This document shows positions 1 through 10,651 of a stretch of 64,000 nucleotides of DNA, one piece after another; positions within the stretch are counted from its first letter, which is position 1, and each line of letters opens with the position of its first letter. The position numbers and the translations under genes are program-made. The DNA comes from Septoria linicola (lineage: Eukaryota; Ascomycota; Dothideomycetes; Mycosphaerellales; Mycosphaerellaceae). The notes under the pieces are model-generated. The model did not search any database, was not told the DNA's origin, and saw nothing but the letters and a program-made list of their open reading frames with translations. The stretch lies in NCBI GenBank assembly GCA_024114885.1, contig CP099418.1, forward strand, positions 4,960,001-5,024,000. The letters run 5' to 3'.

Positions 1-1393
1 CCCAGTAGCCAAGTATAGCGTGCCAAACAGCAATGTGCTTGATGTTTGGATGGCGTCTGCGGATCTCGGCAGTTGTTTTCTTCATCCCGTCTGGGAATCC
101 CTCTTTGTTGGCCTCGAATGCTGACCAGCCTTTGGTGAACTGGCTGTCTCCTTCACTCAGAGATTGCCAATTGTCATCGATGATGAGATTCGTGATGTTA
201 ATGTTCTCTTTGGCCAGATCATCAAGGGCATCATGTATCTTCTGGGCAGTGAGCTTCTGTCCGAGCGCGTTCCATGTACAGAACGTGAACCCATCATACC
301 ACTCCTCTAGCCACTCTGGGTTGGGATTGTCGTCAGGCTGAATGGTCTCCATTAGCTTTTTGATATCCGCATTCTCGTCCCCGGCAACACCGTATGCTTG
401 AACTATTTTTCGAGCATGATACCAGACAGCAGCATTAGCGACCTCAAAATTGTCCGCTACAGCTACCAACACCTGGCTTGTCTGAGTTTCTGTCCGATCA
501 TTACGAGCTTTGATGATGATGTTCCCGTTATGGTCGTTGATGAAAGTCGTGACCACATCAGCAACACCGCTTATACCGAGCACCACGACATGTAGTCCGT
601 CCTCACGCAGGAATGATAGCTCAACTGCATCCTTGTCGACTTCGAACTTGTCTTTGCCTTGTCGTGGAGCAAGCCAAGGCGACCACAGTCGGACTAGACC
701 AAACCACCTTGCATTGTGATTCACTTGACCCAGCTGATGGTGCTGATATCCAGAGTCTTCCTTGAATGCCGGGACAACAGGAGCTGTGAGTGAATACAGG
801 AATGTGTTGTCCGTGTCTGGCTTCTCGCTCTGGACCTTGACATCTGCACTGACGCCGCTGAACCAATGCTTGAAATCGTAAGTGGAATGTTTCTCGAAAT
901 GTGTAGTCTCATAGACTAGTTGGCCATCGCTCAGTCCGGTCACGTCCTTAATCCATTTCCAGTCAAGATCATCATGCAGCTGATACTTGACTGTAAATGA
1001 TACGGCCTGGCCATGCTTCGGATCGCCCGGGAGATGTCCGGTGAACCAACTCCTGGACAGAGTCTGTTCCTTTGGTCGATGGAGGAGGAATGCACGGTCG
1101 GAGCTCGACGATGGCTCCAGTGGTAGCTCTGCCCAGTCATGTTCTCCGCCATGATTATGCCAGATGTTGACTTTCAAGGACTTGCCATCGATGAGTGTTG
1201 AGGACGAGGAGTGCTCCACAAGAACAGTGAATGTCACTCCATCTTGGTCTTTTGCTATGGTAGTGGCCTGAGCAAGAGGCGGCCAGACAGTGGTGTTGAC
1301 ATAAACGTCATTCATCTCGTCGTCTGAGTCGGGAGTGAAGGCCGCGGCTTGCTCGGGTGGCATTTGCTCAGGTAGCAAGTCTGCTTCCGCCAT
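1..1393 (-). CDS. GH36-type raffinose synthase / Sip1-like glycosidase (3' end beyond window)
   Basis: Reading the minus strand from the ATG at 1393 gives one open frame of 464 codons that runs off the left edge without a stop. It belongs to the raffinose synthase / seed-imbibition (Sip1) family of GH36, whose members act on alpha-galactosides. Diagnostic segments are YDGFTFCTWNALGQ and, further on, LIIDDNWQS with the paired acidic residues at about 406-407. The N-terminal part (residues about 25-300) looks like the beta-rich domain that precedes the TIM barrel. The C-terminal half is missing only because the window ends. The frame stays open about 32 codons upstream of the chosen ATG but has no ATG there, so an upstream coding exon is possible. 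Substrate and direction of reaction cannot be read from sequence; fungal members are often annotated as alpha-galactosidases. Confidence 0.85.
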   Translation of the reverse strand, partial: MAEADLLPEQMPPEQAAAFTPDSDDEMNDVYVNTTVWPPLAQATTIAKDQDGVTFTVLVEHSSSSTLIDGKSLKVNIWHNHGGEHDWAELPLEPSSSSDRAFLLHRPKEQTLSRSWFTGHLPGDPKHGQAVSFTVKYQLHDDLDWKWIKDVTGLSDGQLVYETTHFEKHSTYDFKHWFSGVSADVKVQSEKPDTDNTFLYSLTAPVVPAFKEDSGYQHHQLGQVNHNARWFGLVRLWSPWLAPRQGKDKFEVDKDAVELSFLREDGLHVVVLGISGVADVVTTFINDHNGNIIIKARNDRTETQTSQVLVAVADNFEVANAAVWYHARKIVQAYGVAGDENADIKKLMETIQPDDNPNPEWLEEWYDGFTFCTWNALGQKLTAQKIHDALDDLAKENINITNLIIDDNWQSLSEGDSQFTKGWSAFEANKEGFPDGMKKTTAEIRRRHPNIKHIAVWHAILGYW

Positions 1394-1802
1394 TTCTGTG
1401 GTTTCTTTCCGAGGAGGATATACTCGTTCGCCACTGACCGTATCGCAGTCTGAAAAAGGTAAGCTCTGGCTCTTGCCACTGAAGGACAATGTCTACGAGG
1501 AAGGAACCTACAGCCAAAGGAAATCTGCTTCTGCTTGACACGTTTGACGACCATCTTGTAGAGTCGTGGAAGATACAGCTATACGGTGACACGGCGTCTG
1601 CAAGACGGCAGCGTGAGCGAGAGCCATTGTGTAGGCTTCTCCACTCCCCTGCTTATACGTGACGTGCTCCAGGAACAGAGCTTCCCATGTTGCGACGCCC
1701 AAAGAGGGAAGAAGCTCGGGTGACTAAGCATTTTTGCACATGCCTTGCGATGCAGCAGCTTTTCTTTGACACTCCAACATCGATGACCTGGTGGTGAGCG
1801 AG
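1394..1802. other. divergent promoter region
   Basis: This 409-nt gap separates the start of the GH36 gene (leftward) from the start of JIP5 (rightward), so it should hold both promoters. I see no convincing independent gene; the minus-strand open stretch next to the GH36 ATG could be a 5' exon or leader. Confidence 0.5.
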
Positions 1803-3101
1803 ATGTTCGAAAACATCTGCACTCTGCCGCTGTCGGCCGACATTTTCAGCCAAGCAGTACATCCATCGCTACCTCTGGTCACGGTCGGTCTCTCCTCCGG
1901 CCATGTCGCGACTCTCCAGCTTCCACCCGTTGACGACGAATCCGAGCCCGACGATGTGAAGCGATCGCCCGAGCGCAGAGGCTCCAACGGGACTGATGTC
2001 GTGGATACGACCTGGCGCACAAAACGACACCAAGGCAGCTGCCGCTGTCTCGCGTACTCGATCAACGGAGAGCAAGTCTACTCTGCTGGCACCGATGGCA
2101 TCGTGAAAGCTGCAGATGTCGGCACCGGCAAGGTCATTGGCAAAGTCGCCATTCCTGCAGCCAGCAGCAGTGCAGCAGGAATCGAAATCGATGCGCCAAC
2201 AGTCGTGCACGCTTTGAGTCCGCAGACTCTGCTCCTCTCCACCGACTCAGGCGCGTTGCATCTGTACGATCTGCGAGATCCTGCGCCTTCTCTGCCTCTG
2301 CAGGACAAGCTCAAGACTGCATTCACGACCGGCCGCCCGAGCCAGACATATCATCCTCACGCAGATTACATTTCCTCGCTCGCGCCAATACCCGCTTCTG
2401 CAGCGAGCACGAGTGGCTACAGCAAGCAATTCCTCACTACAGGCAGCACAACACTTGCTTTGACTGATCTGCGGCGAGGCGTTCTGGCAAAGAGTGAAGA
2501 CCAGGAGGAACTCCTCTTAAGCTCACTCTACATTACTGGCTTGCCTGTGAAGAAGAGTAGTGGATCTACTGGCGAGAAAGCAGTTGTTGGAGGCGGAGAT
2601 GGCGTGATCACTCTGTGGGAGAAGAGTCAATGGGATGATCAAGATGAGAGGATCGTTGTGAGCAGGGAGAAGGAGACATTAGATGCGCTGGCGCAAATCC
2701 CAGATGGCATTGGAGGACTTGGGAAGAAGGTTGCTGTCGGATTGGGAGACGGCAAGATCAGAGTGGTCAGATTGGGTATGAACAAGGTCGTTGGCGAATT
2801 TACGCATGACGAAGTAGAAGGTGTCACAGCTCTCGGCTTCGACGTGGAAGGAAGAATGATCAGTGGTGGTGGCCAGACATTGAAAGTTTGGAGAGAGCAC
2901 ATCGCCACAGCCGCCGGTGATGACAGCGACGATGATGGCGCCACCGGAAAGCGCGCTGCAGATAGCGACGATGACAGCGATGCTGGGGAGGCAGATGATA
3001 GCAGCGAGGATGAAGACAAGGGGAGAAAGCGAAAGAAAAAGAGAAAGCGAGGCAAGGCACCGCAGAACGTGCCCAGCTTTGACTTTGGCGGGCTGGACTG
3101 A
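1803..3101 (+). CDS. JIP5: WD40 protein Jip5 (WDR55-type, ribosome biogenesis)
   Basis: A single-exon ORF of 432 codons. The start is the ATG at 1803 (MFENICTLPLSADIFSQAVHP), which matches the usual N-terminus of Jip5 proteins; the frame is open a few codons upstream but only from a GTG. The body shows repeated WD40-like blades (for example HPSLPLVTVGLSSGHVATL and CRCLAYSINGEQVYSAGTDG). The C-terminus is an acidic stretch followed by a lysine/arginine-rich run and ends in FDFGGLD, as in the family. Yeast Jip5 and human WDR55 act in the nucleolus in large ribosomal subunit maturation; that role is inferred from family membership. The gene converges on the FAD oxidoreductase downstream, with 128 nt between stops. 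Confidence 0.9.
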   Translation: MFENICTLPLSADIFSQAVHPSLPLVTVGLSSGHVATLQLPPVDDESEPDDVKRSPERRGSNGTDVVDTTWRTKRHQGSCRCLAYSINGEQVYSAGTDGIVKAADVGTGKVIGKVAIPAASSSAAGIEIDAPTVVHALSPQTLLLSTDSGALHLYDLRDPAPSLPLQDKLKTAFTTGRPSQTYHPHADYISSLAPIPASAASTSGYSKQFLTTGSTTLALTDLRRGVLAKSEDQEELLLSSLYITGLPVKKSSGSTGEKAVVGGGDGVITLWEKSQWDDQDERIVVSREKETLDALAQIPDGIGGLGKKVAVGLGDGKIRVVRLGMNKVVGEFTHDEVEGVTALGFDVEGRMISGGGQTLKVWREHIATAAGDDSDDDGATGKRAADSDDDSDAGEADDSSEDEDKGRKRKKKRKRGKAPQNVPSFDFGGLD

Positions 3102-3229
3102 GCATTGGAAACATGGGCGGCTGCTATTGAACACACGCGAAGATACCCAACTCAGAAAACGCTTTCATGTGCACGGCTGAGAGTCGCCTGCTTCTATCTT
3201 CTATCCTCTATCATCTATATCCCTTCCAC

Positions 3230-4771
3230 CTACTCTTCCTTCACCCCCTCCACAATCTCCTTTTCACTCCTCTTCACCATCAAATACTCCCCTCCCCTCC
3301 AAGCCTTCCAAACCCCATACAGCCCACTCAACGGCCACAAACTCCAAAACAACACCACCAGCCACGCCCACAGCCCCTCCGCGACCTCATCCTCCTTCAC
3401 CTTAACCTTATCATACACAGTCGGCAAATACCCCGCGCCATACTTCTCCCTCAACGCATCATATTCCTTCTTATCATAAATCGACCAAAACTCCTCTTCC
3501 GTATAATATGCATGCGCATAGAGCCATTTCCTCCCGCCAAGCTCGTCGACTTTATGTTCCAGCTCCCGATTCTGTTTGAGAAAAGTTGCGAGATCCCTCG
3601 ACCCTGGACCCCAAACGCCAAAATTCATCATATACTCTGGACTTTGCTTCTCGTTGGCTAAATCAGCATATAATCCATACCCTCCCGTCTTAGGATCACG
3701 ACGTTGCCGGAGCGGACAGAGCCAGATCGGGTAGATGGCGAATGTATCGTCGAGCCAGTTGTGGAAAGTTGAGACGTTGGGGTAGGGGATCGCGACGTCT
3801 TGGATGATGTAGATTTTGGCTTGGCCGGAGGCGTGAAGGGCGTGGTACATCACGCGGGTGTGCATGAAGGAGTCGAGGATGTAGCGCGTGATGCGGTTGA
3901 AGGGTGTGAGGAAGTAGCTGAAGGCGTAGCGGCCGACCCAGAAGGCGCCGCGGTCGTAGCGGAAGAGGTAGTCGTAGAGAGGGGTGTAGATTGTGGTGGG
4001 TTGGTTGTTGGTGAAAGTGTTTGCAGTGCGACGCTGGACGTGTTGGTAGAACCAGCGGTCTTGGGGGCGAGTGAATCGTACAATGTCCTTGGTAGATGAA
4101 GTGGTAGGTAGGGTGTTCGTCAGTCTTCCAGAGCAGATCACAATGTTGTCTCTCGCGAATACGATTCCATCCAGATAGTCTGTCGTGTCATCTTTGACTT
4201 CCTGCTCCACTCTCTCCATCGCAGCATCCATATCGTCGAAAGCATAGTACCTCATCTCGACAAACTCCGTCGCATCTCTCAGCTGAATCTTCAGCAAAGT
4301 CACTACTCCCAACGTCCCAAAGCTCCCAGCTGCACCCCAGAATAGTTCAGGATTCTCATCTCGACTGATCCTGTGGATTTCACCGGTTGGTACAACAATC
4401 TCAATCCATTGAACTGTACTGTCAAAGAAGCCATGTCGAAACGAACTGCTCTCTCCCGACGTCCCGGCGAAGCCTCCTCCTACTGTGATGCCAGGGAATT
4501 CCATCACGACTAGAGAAACCAGTCCTTTCTGGTATGTCGCGCGGACGAAATCGTCCATGGGAACATTTGGCTCTACTGTTGCGATCTTGTTTTCGGTGTC
4601 GATGGATATGATATTATTGAGCTTGGAAGTGTCAATGGAACTGGAGGGATCGCGCCGGGAGTCTCGAGTGCTGTTCGTTGAGCCATGATAGATCCGGTAG
4701 GGTTTTGCTTGTGTGTGAAAGCATTCTACTTGAGAGGATATATGTGAAACGGCCTTGTCGTGCGCCTCCAT
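3230..4771 (-). CDS. FAD-binding oxidoreductase, DHCR24-like (delta24-sterol reductase family)
   Basis: An uninterrupted 513-codon ORF starting MEAHDKAVSHISSQVECFH. The N-terminal half is a PCMH-type FAD-binding domain: it contains YRIYHGSTNSTR, then ATVEPNVPMDDFVRA, the glycine-rich GITVGGGFAGTSGESSSFRHG and WGAAGSFGTLGVVT. This layout fits DHCR24 and its fungal relatives, which use FAD and NADPH to reduce the sterol side-chain delta24 bond in the ER. Fungi make ergosterol, so the actual substrate here is uncertain. A strongly hydrophobic segment lies near the C-terminus (about residues 465-490, LWAWLVVLFWSLWPLSGLYG) and predicts a membrane anchor. No introns are visible. Confidence 0.82.
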   Translation of the reverse strand: MEAHDKAVSHISSQVECFHTQAKPYRIYHGSTNSTRDSRRDPSSSIDTSKLNNIISIDTENKIATVEPNVPMDDFVRATYQKGLVSLVVMEFPGITVGGGFAGTSGESSSFRHGFFDSTVQWIEIVVPTGEIHRISRDENPELFWGAAGSFGTLGVVTLLKIQLRDATEFVEMRYYAFDDMDAAMERVEQEVKDDTTDYLDGIVFARDNIVICSGRLTNTLPTTSSTKDIVRFTRPQDRWFYQHVQRRTANTFTNNQPTTIYTPLYDYLFRYDRGAFWVGRYAFSYFLTPFNRITRYILDSFMHTRVMYHALHASGQAKIYIIQDVAIPYPNVSTFHNWLDDTFAIYPIWLCPLRQRRDPKTGGYGLYADLANEKQSPEYMMNFGVWGPGSRDLATFLKQNRELEHKVDELGGRKWLYAHAYYTEEEFWSIYDKKEYDALREKYGAGYLPTVYDKVKVKEDEVAEGLWAWLVVLFWSLWPLSGLYGVWKAWRGGEYLMVKRSEKEIVEGVKEE

Positions 4772-6154
4772 ACTTTTGTAATGCTTCTTGAACAGAATGC
4801 GTTTGTCTTGGTTTGATTTGGCGTTCTCCTAGCGATCTCGGCGACGATTGTTGCAACTGTATGCTATGAGTATTACAAGCTCCAAGAATCGAGCGAGATA
4901 GGCAAGCAGAAAGTTGCATCAAACGTGCAGTAATTGTGCAATGTCAAGAAGGCGTCGTCAGTCGATTCGGGGACCAGGGTCTGATTGGTCATACCGATGC
5001 CGCCAAGAATCGGACATTGGACAAGGCAGGAACTTTCGTGGCCTCCCCATCTGCGTGAAGAGACAGCAACAATCTTCGCTGTCTTCGGGACCAAGCAGAG
5101 CTGCTCATGACTTAGTGCCAGAGCGATCGAGGAGTGGAGGCTGTTCGTCCACGATCGACTGGCGTACATGCCAGTAGGCGGCCGGCACCATTTTGCCTCT
5201 CAGCGAAGCACCATCCCGTTCCACACGGCGTCGCGACCTGTATATTGCGCTTCACCAGCTGCCCATGTCACGATAGCGTTCCAGATCGCAGACCACGCGA
5301 CTTCCCGGCTCCAGGCTTGCCTTCCCAGGATTTTGGTCGCACAACCAAGCTTAATAAGAAGGCTCATCTAGTCTATCTACTCTAAATGCACGATTCCGAG
5401 ATCTGGGCTCGAGGCTGGAGCTTGGGGTGAGAAGTACATCTCACGCCATCTCGCTACACTTTCGATGTGGCTGCGCCAATTCTCGTGTCCTGCAGCTTCT
5501 CAACCTCGGTCGCGCCGGCTGCTTCCAGCTTTTCCACTCACTAACTAGCCTTGCTGTGCAGAAGCATTGTGGTCTCATGCAATCCGGTCCGTGATGATAA
5601 CCGCAAGTCAACCAGTTCAGCAACACAGCAATCACGGTGCAGCGAAACATGCCGGACGCCATCTCTCTGTGTAGAAAATGCTGGTGCGCATAGTGGCAGA
5701 TCCGGTCCACGCGTTCCAATTGGAAGCTGATCTGCGCCAATGCAGCGAATCACTGGCCTAGCCCTTCACGGGCAAGCTACTCGCACGCTACCTACACGTG
5801 GCTGACCACAACGAATCATTCACTCTCTAGGCGTCAGGCTAGGCCAGCACACCGTTTCGTTAGTGGTGCTGCGCAGCACTGCATGTACAGCTTATGATGG
5901 CTTGCGTACCCTCCGGCCGCATTGCTTCTTCTCCCGACGACACCACAAGCAGTATACGCTCTCCTCATGACTACCATCGGGACCACGGATTACGTGCCGA
6001 CAGTACCAATATGCTGCTGGCTGGATAGACTCCCTGTGGCTGCCTGACCCACCTCGAGAGGACCGACATAAGGACAGGCCGTGTTCCGTCTCTTGCCACG
6101 AGACATTGGTCTTCCGAAAGTTACGATTCTGTGCAACATCCGACTGTCTTCAAA
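4772..6154. other. long intergenic region between divergent genes
   Basis: About 1.4 kb between the DHCR24-like gene and the 7TM-RGS gene, presumably holding both promoters. Only short, unsupported ORFs occur and no coding homology, repeat or RNA gene is recognisable. Confidence 0.5.
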
Positions 6155-7885
6155 ATGGGTCTCGAGCCTTTAGGACGGAACTGGGGACCTATGGTGAATT
6201 GGGATGATTTGGGAAAGGCATACGCTGCGTTCATCGTCGCATGGACGATCATACTCTACGTTGGGGTTGGTTGGCTCGTCCTCAATCGCAACTTGCCCTT
6301 TGTGAAGATTCGCAATGTGCCAATCGCGGTCACAAGCGTGTCATGCTTGCACATCTATCTCATCAAGATTGTCCTGGCCTACACCACCAATGGACATTTC
6401 TTGTGCGCACTGGAGTTCTGGATCATGAGCATCTATCTACCTTTTGGGATTGCACTTTTCCAAGCCAACTTGGTCCAGCTCCATAGCATTAGCGATCAAC
6501 AACAGAAGTTGGCGACTTCTGCAGGGTCGCTATCCGCGTTCTCTATGGACTCTCAGAGCGGCGCCCGGGGCTGGTGGCAGAAATGGAACAACCTACCTCA
6601 ACTCAAGAAGTCCTATGTCTACATCGGTATTGGCATGCTGATCCAACTCGTCATCACTGTTGTGATCTACGCAGCTACACCGGAACTGCAGGGCGACTGG
6701 CGGAGCTTCGGTGCTGTCACCCATGCCAAAGGTCAGGCATTGTGCCGAAAGTCACCTGCTTGGGTGCCTTCAGCCTTCTGGCAACTCACATGGAGCTGGT
6801 GCTTTGGACTGTGGACACTGTACAAGATCCGTGATATCCGCGATGCCCACTACTGGCGACTCGGAACATGGCTCAGTGTGATTTCTGGTCTACCAGGAAC
6901 GCCACTCTGGATCGCTGCCGTGTTCTCTGTGCAGTTCAAGCCTGTGAACATTCGATGGGTGCCTCCGATGTGGCTTGCGCCAGGCATCGTGGTCATGCAA
7001 GTTGTCACTGTCTTCTTTCCGATGTACGAGGCGTATGTCTCTCGAGCACACATGAGAACTACACTGTCTCTGCTCAAGGAATGGGAAGAGAAGGGCGCGC
7101 AGAACTCAGAGCCTAGTCTGAGCTCTGGCGAAACAAGCAACGCTTCGCTTGGTATCTCGACACGAAGCAAAGAGATATTCTCGATGGCCTCACTCGAGAA
7201 GGCACTGGCGGTCAATCCTCTGCCGCTCTTACACTATGCTGCGAGCAAGGACTTCACTGCGGAGAACATCATCTTCTTGATGCGCGTCCGCGAATGGCGT
7301 CAGGCATATGCTACTGCTCCAAAGCTTCTCAACACAAGTGTCTTAACCTCCGATGCTCAGAATCTGCTCTTTCGCATGGGTGTTGACATCTACATGACTT
7401 GTGTCCTTGACACAGTCTCGGAATTTCCTATCAACATTGACCACAACCTGAAGACAGCCCTCGATGCAGTCTTTGGCCCGGCTGTGCCAGAGAGGAAGCA
7501 CAGGCGCTCCGCCGATAGCAACGGCGGTAGCCCCTGGGACATCGACATGGATGCTCTCGATAAGGCTCCGATCCAATTGGAGGTCAAGCGCATCACGCTG
7601 TCGCGCGAGACGAGTGATGACTCTGTCAAGACCATGTGGACTACGAAGTCGAAGTCGATCAAGACACAATGCTCAGAACGTACACTTGACGATGACGAGA
7701 AGCCTATCTTTGAACCACACCCAGCCATCGCACCTCTTGGCACGACGAGAGCCAAGATCCGACGCGAATTCGATAGTACAGTGTTCGATGCTGCCGAGGC
7801 CAGTATCAAGTATCTGGTGCTTACGAATACTTGGAGGAAATGTGCGCAAGAAGCTCAAGGTGCTCATGAGAGAGGCATGGTGTGA
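6155..7885 (+). CDS. seven-transmembrane RGS protein (regulator of G-protein signalling)
   Basis: A single-exon ORF of 576 codons from the ATG at 6155 (context caaaATGggt); the frame extends eight codons further up only to a GTG. Seven hydrophobic segments can be counted at roughly residues 24-44, 55-76, 82-104, 158-180, 222-240, 250-270 and 282-305. The cytoplasmic C-terminal half then carries an RGS domain, with LPLLHYAASKDFTAENIIFL and the closing FDAAEASIKYLVLTNTWRK, split by a charged insert of about 60 residues. RGS domains speed GTP hydrolysis on G-alpha subunits. The GPCR-like plus RGS architecture is known in fungi (for example Aspergillus GprK), but which class this one joins needs a phylogeny. 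It probably senses a signal at the plasma membrane and damps G-protein output. Confidence 0.85.
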   Translation: MGLEPLGRNWGPMVNWDDLGKAYAAFIVAWTIILYVGVGWLVLNRNLPFVKIRNVPIAVTSVSCLHIYLIKIVLAYTTNGHFLCALEFWIMSIYLPFGIALFQANLVQLHSISDQQQKLATSAGSLSAFSMDSQSGARGWWQKWNNLPQLKKSYVYIGIGMLIQLVITVVIYAATPELQGDWRSFGAVTHAKGQALCRKSPAWVPSAFWQLTWSWCFGLWTLYKIRDIRDAHYWRLGTWLSVISGLPGTPLWIAAVFSVQFKPVNIRWVPPMWLAPGIVVMQVVTVFFPMYEAYVSRAHMRTTLSLLKEWEEKGAQNSEPSLSSGETSNASLGISTRSKEIFSMASLEKALAVNPLPLLHYAASKDFTAENIIFLMRVREWRQAYATAPKLLNTSVLTSDAQNLLFRMGVDIYMTCVLDTVSEFPINIDHNLKTALDAVFGPAVPERKHRRSADSNGGSPWDIDMDALDKAPIQLEVKRITLSRETSDDSVKTMWTTKSKSIKTQCSERTLDDDEKPIFEPHPAIAPLGTTRAKIRREFDSTVFDAAEASIKYLVLTNTWRKCAQEAQGAHERGMV

Positions 7886-9583
7886 GGCCGTTGATCTGCG
7901 CGGAAGGCTATTTAATCGCCCACCACAAGACATGGGCAGCATACCACGAACAACAGTGGATTCGTTGCTCCGCTGCCATATCCGACACTGATCTCAGCGC
8001 TTAGCACCACAGTCGACAGCATCATTATGCTGACCGACGAGATCATGCCGCCGCCACTGGCTTACAGCCTCCGTATAGGGAACCACACTATGGCTCGAGC
8101 AATTCGATCGAGATGTGCCTAACAGGCTTACGCACTCATGCGCTCGAATTATCCGAACACGATCTGAACCGATCCTGACCTTGGGACTCGAGATAGTCCT
8201 CTCTGGACGAGCATGAATAGGGCTAGTGACGAGGGAAGGCATGATAGAATGGTGATGGCGAGGTTTTTTGAAGCTTGGTATACAAAATTTACAGGCTACC
8301 CGGGTCATGCATTTTTCTCGCATCCTGGCTCGCCATGCACGAGGAACAGAAGCTTATGGACGAAGAGGAAGTCGCTGCTAGAGAAAGATGACGAGAAACG
8401 AAAGCGCAATAGCTACATGTATGAATCATGAATCTATGATGTATGTCATATCCTGCTCGGGTTTCTTGACTCCTCTACTTCGTCAGCCAATTCTTGACTC
8501 CACTGGACTCCACTCTCATATGCACCGCTGATCTGAGGTCGATGTGATATTTGAGAGTTAGGCTGAGTCGCTGGAGCATACGTGTAAAAGACCATGAGCT
8601 CTACCACCACAGCTATACCGATCCTAGCAACGTGGAGACATGGCCCAGGTCGCTCGCTCGCTCGCGAACCTGCATGGCATCTAGCTGAGCTCCTGCTTGG
8701 AACACGATGTCCTGCTCTGATGCAACCTTGCATATCCATCATTTGGATCTACAGCTGCGTAGCTCATAGCGTGCCGTGCGTAGAGCTGCTCGACATCTCG
8801 CATCCTGCTCGATTGTCTAGCAAGCTCGCGATCGCGTGGTCCGGCAATTGCGGTAATTCGTCTGGAGGGTGTGACGTACGCGCTCATGCGATGAGGGGAG
8901 GAGTTGTCACCGCAAGTTGGTCACTATGATAGTTATATGTAGGTCATGTCTGCTTGTAATGGGACTTGGAGCAGGACACGCTTGTGCCTTTGATCATGTA
9001 TGAGGCACATTTGACGATGTTTGCTACGAGGCTTGTCCGGGTTCTCGGCAGCGCAGCCGAAAGCAGTGGCCTGAAGAGGAAGGCGGCATGTAGCTCTGGG
9101 ACATCGTGGGGTCTTGGATAGCTCCACGATGACTACAATGGCATACAAATATTGGACAGACTCTACAGCAAGTAGTGCCGGGAATAGTGTTGAGAGGTAG
9201 CCAGGAAAGGGCTCCGATGATTGTCGAAGGCTGGACGCCCTGATGCTTAGTTTTCGTGCTATTTACCCGTGGTATTTTGTTCTTCTAAACAGTGTCGATC
9301 CTGTTCCGACTTCAGCCATGGCTACTCAGTGCTGGAAGCACACTCGAGCTCGGGAGCTGGAAGCCAGCAGGCGAAAAGACCAGTGCTGAATACAAGTCTG
9401 ATCTCAGTCTAACATGAAGTGCCTCGATTAGGCGCTGAGTGATAGCAGCTCAGCAAGCCCATGGCAGCCATCTCTCACGCTGGTGAACACGTCCGAGATG
9501 CGAAGACTGGGGGTCGTCTTGTACGGTTTGTCGTGCATGATGCTGGAGGATAGCCCATTTGCTAACTCCAGGCTCCATAATTG
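7886..9583. other. intergenic region between convergent genes
   Basis: About 1.7 kb between the 3' ends of the 7TM-RGS gene and the Zn2Cys6 gene. It contains short ORFs without coding character and no recognised repeat or RNA gene. It is long for a convergent interval and could hide a non-coding transcript, but I see no direct sign of one. Confidence 0.4.
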
Positions 9584-10651
9584 TCACTCGTTCGGCCAAT
9601 TTGGCCAGTGACCAAACACATCGTTGAGGCTCTGTGGGTTCGTCTCTGGGTGTAGCGGCCTTTGTCCTTGCGTCTGCGTGTATGGCACTTGTTGTGCGAG
9701 TGACCCTGTGATGTGGGTATTTACGTCCCATAACCCATGGAAAGCATTTGTGTCAGGCTCCATTCCCATCCTAGCGTATAACAGTGTTGCAATATCGTCG
9801 TACGCTCCACCACCTCCTGCGAAAGGATCCCTTTGCTGCTCGAAAGTGTTGTCGTGAGCGGGAAGCGGGAATGCTATAGATTGTCTTCGGCTTGTCGCGT
9901 CATGTGTCGGCATAATCGGAAGTTGACTCGTTGAAACAGGTCGCAAGGCCTGGTCTCTCCTCGGCTCATGCCATAGAAAGCCGCGTTCCTGCCCGTCCGG
10001 CCACCCAGCAGAAGGATGTACGCCACCAAGCAGTCCTTGCGATATGCCCTGCCCTTGCTCTGTTGGATCTCTTGGCATGCTCGTCTCTGGCATGATTCGA
10101 CGTTCTGCTGGCTCTGAGCGCGGCCGCTCGCCTTCAAGCTGCCAGGTGTCTACGTGGAATGTCCTCGAGGCCGGCTGTACTTGTTTGTAAGTAATTTTGA
10201 CATTGACACTGGGTAGTGTAGGTGGATTCAGTGATGGAGAAAGGATTGTCTCCAATGTCTCAGCTTGTGTGCTTGCATATCCAGAATCTTCGTCTCCAGG
10301 CGCCTCTTGTGGTTTTGATGAAGCAGTCTGCTGCTTCATCTTGCTCTTCTTGTTCACGACAGTGTCAACGCTCTCCAACTTCCTTTTCTTGGTATTTATT
10401 GGCGCTGGACTCAGCATCACTGTGTGAGAGCTGTCTCTTCGCGGTCGTTTCCTCTCTGGAAGACCCTCGCACACCAGTCCTTTCTCGCGACATGTCCGGC
10501 AATTTAGCTCCCCCGAGCACTTGATCTTTTTCCTTCTGCATGTCAAACACGCTGCACGAACTCTTCCTGAGAGATTTTCTTTATGCCCTGGGTCCGATAT
10601 GAAGCGAAATGTCTTGTCGGCCCCAGACGTGGGCGAGTTCGGACCAGACAT
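9584..10651 (-). CDS. small Zn2Cys6 transcription factor
   Basis: An uninterrupted 355-codon ORF from the ATG at 10651. The N-terminus holds a binuclear zinc cluster, C35-x2-C38-x6-C45-x5-C51-x2-C54-x6-C61 (core ACLTCRRKKIKCSGE), followed at once by a basic stretch ERKRPRR and later a possible nuclear localisation run TKKRKLE. The rest is rich in Ser, Pro and Gln with no fungal-specific transcription factor middle domain visible, so the protein is short for the class (commonly 500-900 residues). It ends in an aromatic segment FGHWPNWPNE that could be an activation patch. Target genes are unknown. The family binds CGG-type half sites in DNA; that is family knowledge, not seen here. Confidence 0.85.
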   Translation of the reverse strand: MSGPNSPTSGADKTFRFISDPGHKENLSGRVRAACLTCRRKKIKCSGELNCRTCREKGLVCEGLPERKRPRRDSSHTVMLSPAPINTKKRKLESVDTVVNKKSKMKQQTASSKPQEAPGDEDSGYASTQAETLETILSPSLNPPTLPSVNVKITYKQVQPASRTFHVDTWQLEGERPRSEPAERRIMPETSMPRDPTEQGQGISQGLLGGVHPSAGWPDGQERGFLWHEPRRDQALRPVSTSQLPIMPTHDATSRRQSIAFPLPAHDNTFEQQRDPFAGGGGAYDDIATLLYARMGMEPDTNAFHGLWDVNTHITGSLAQQVPYTQTQGQRPLHPETNPQSLNDVFGHWPNWPNE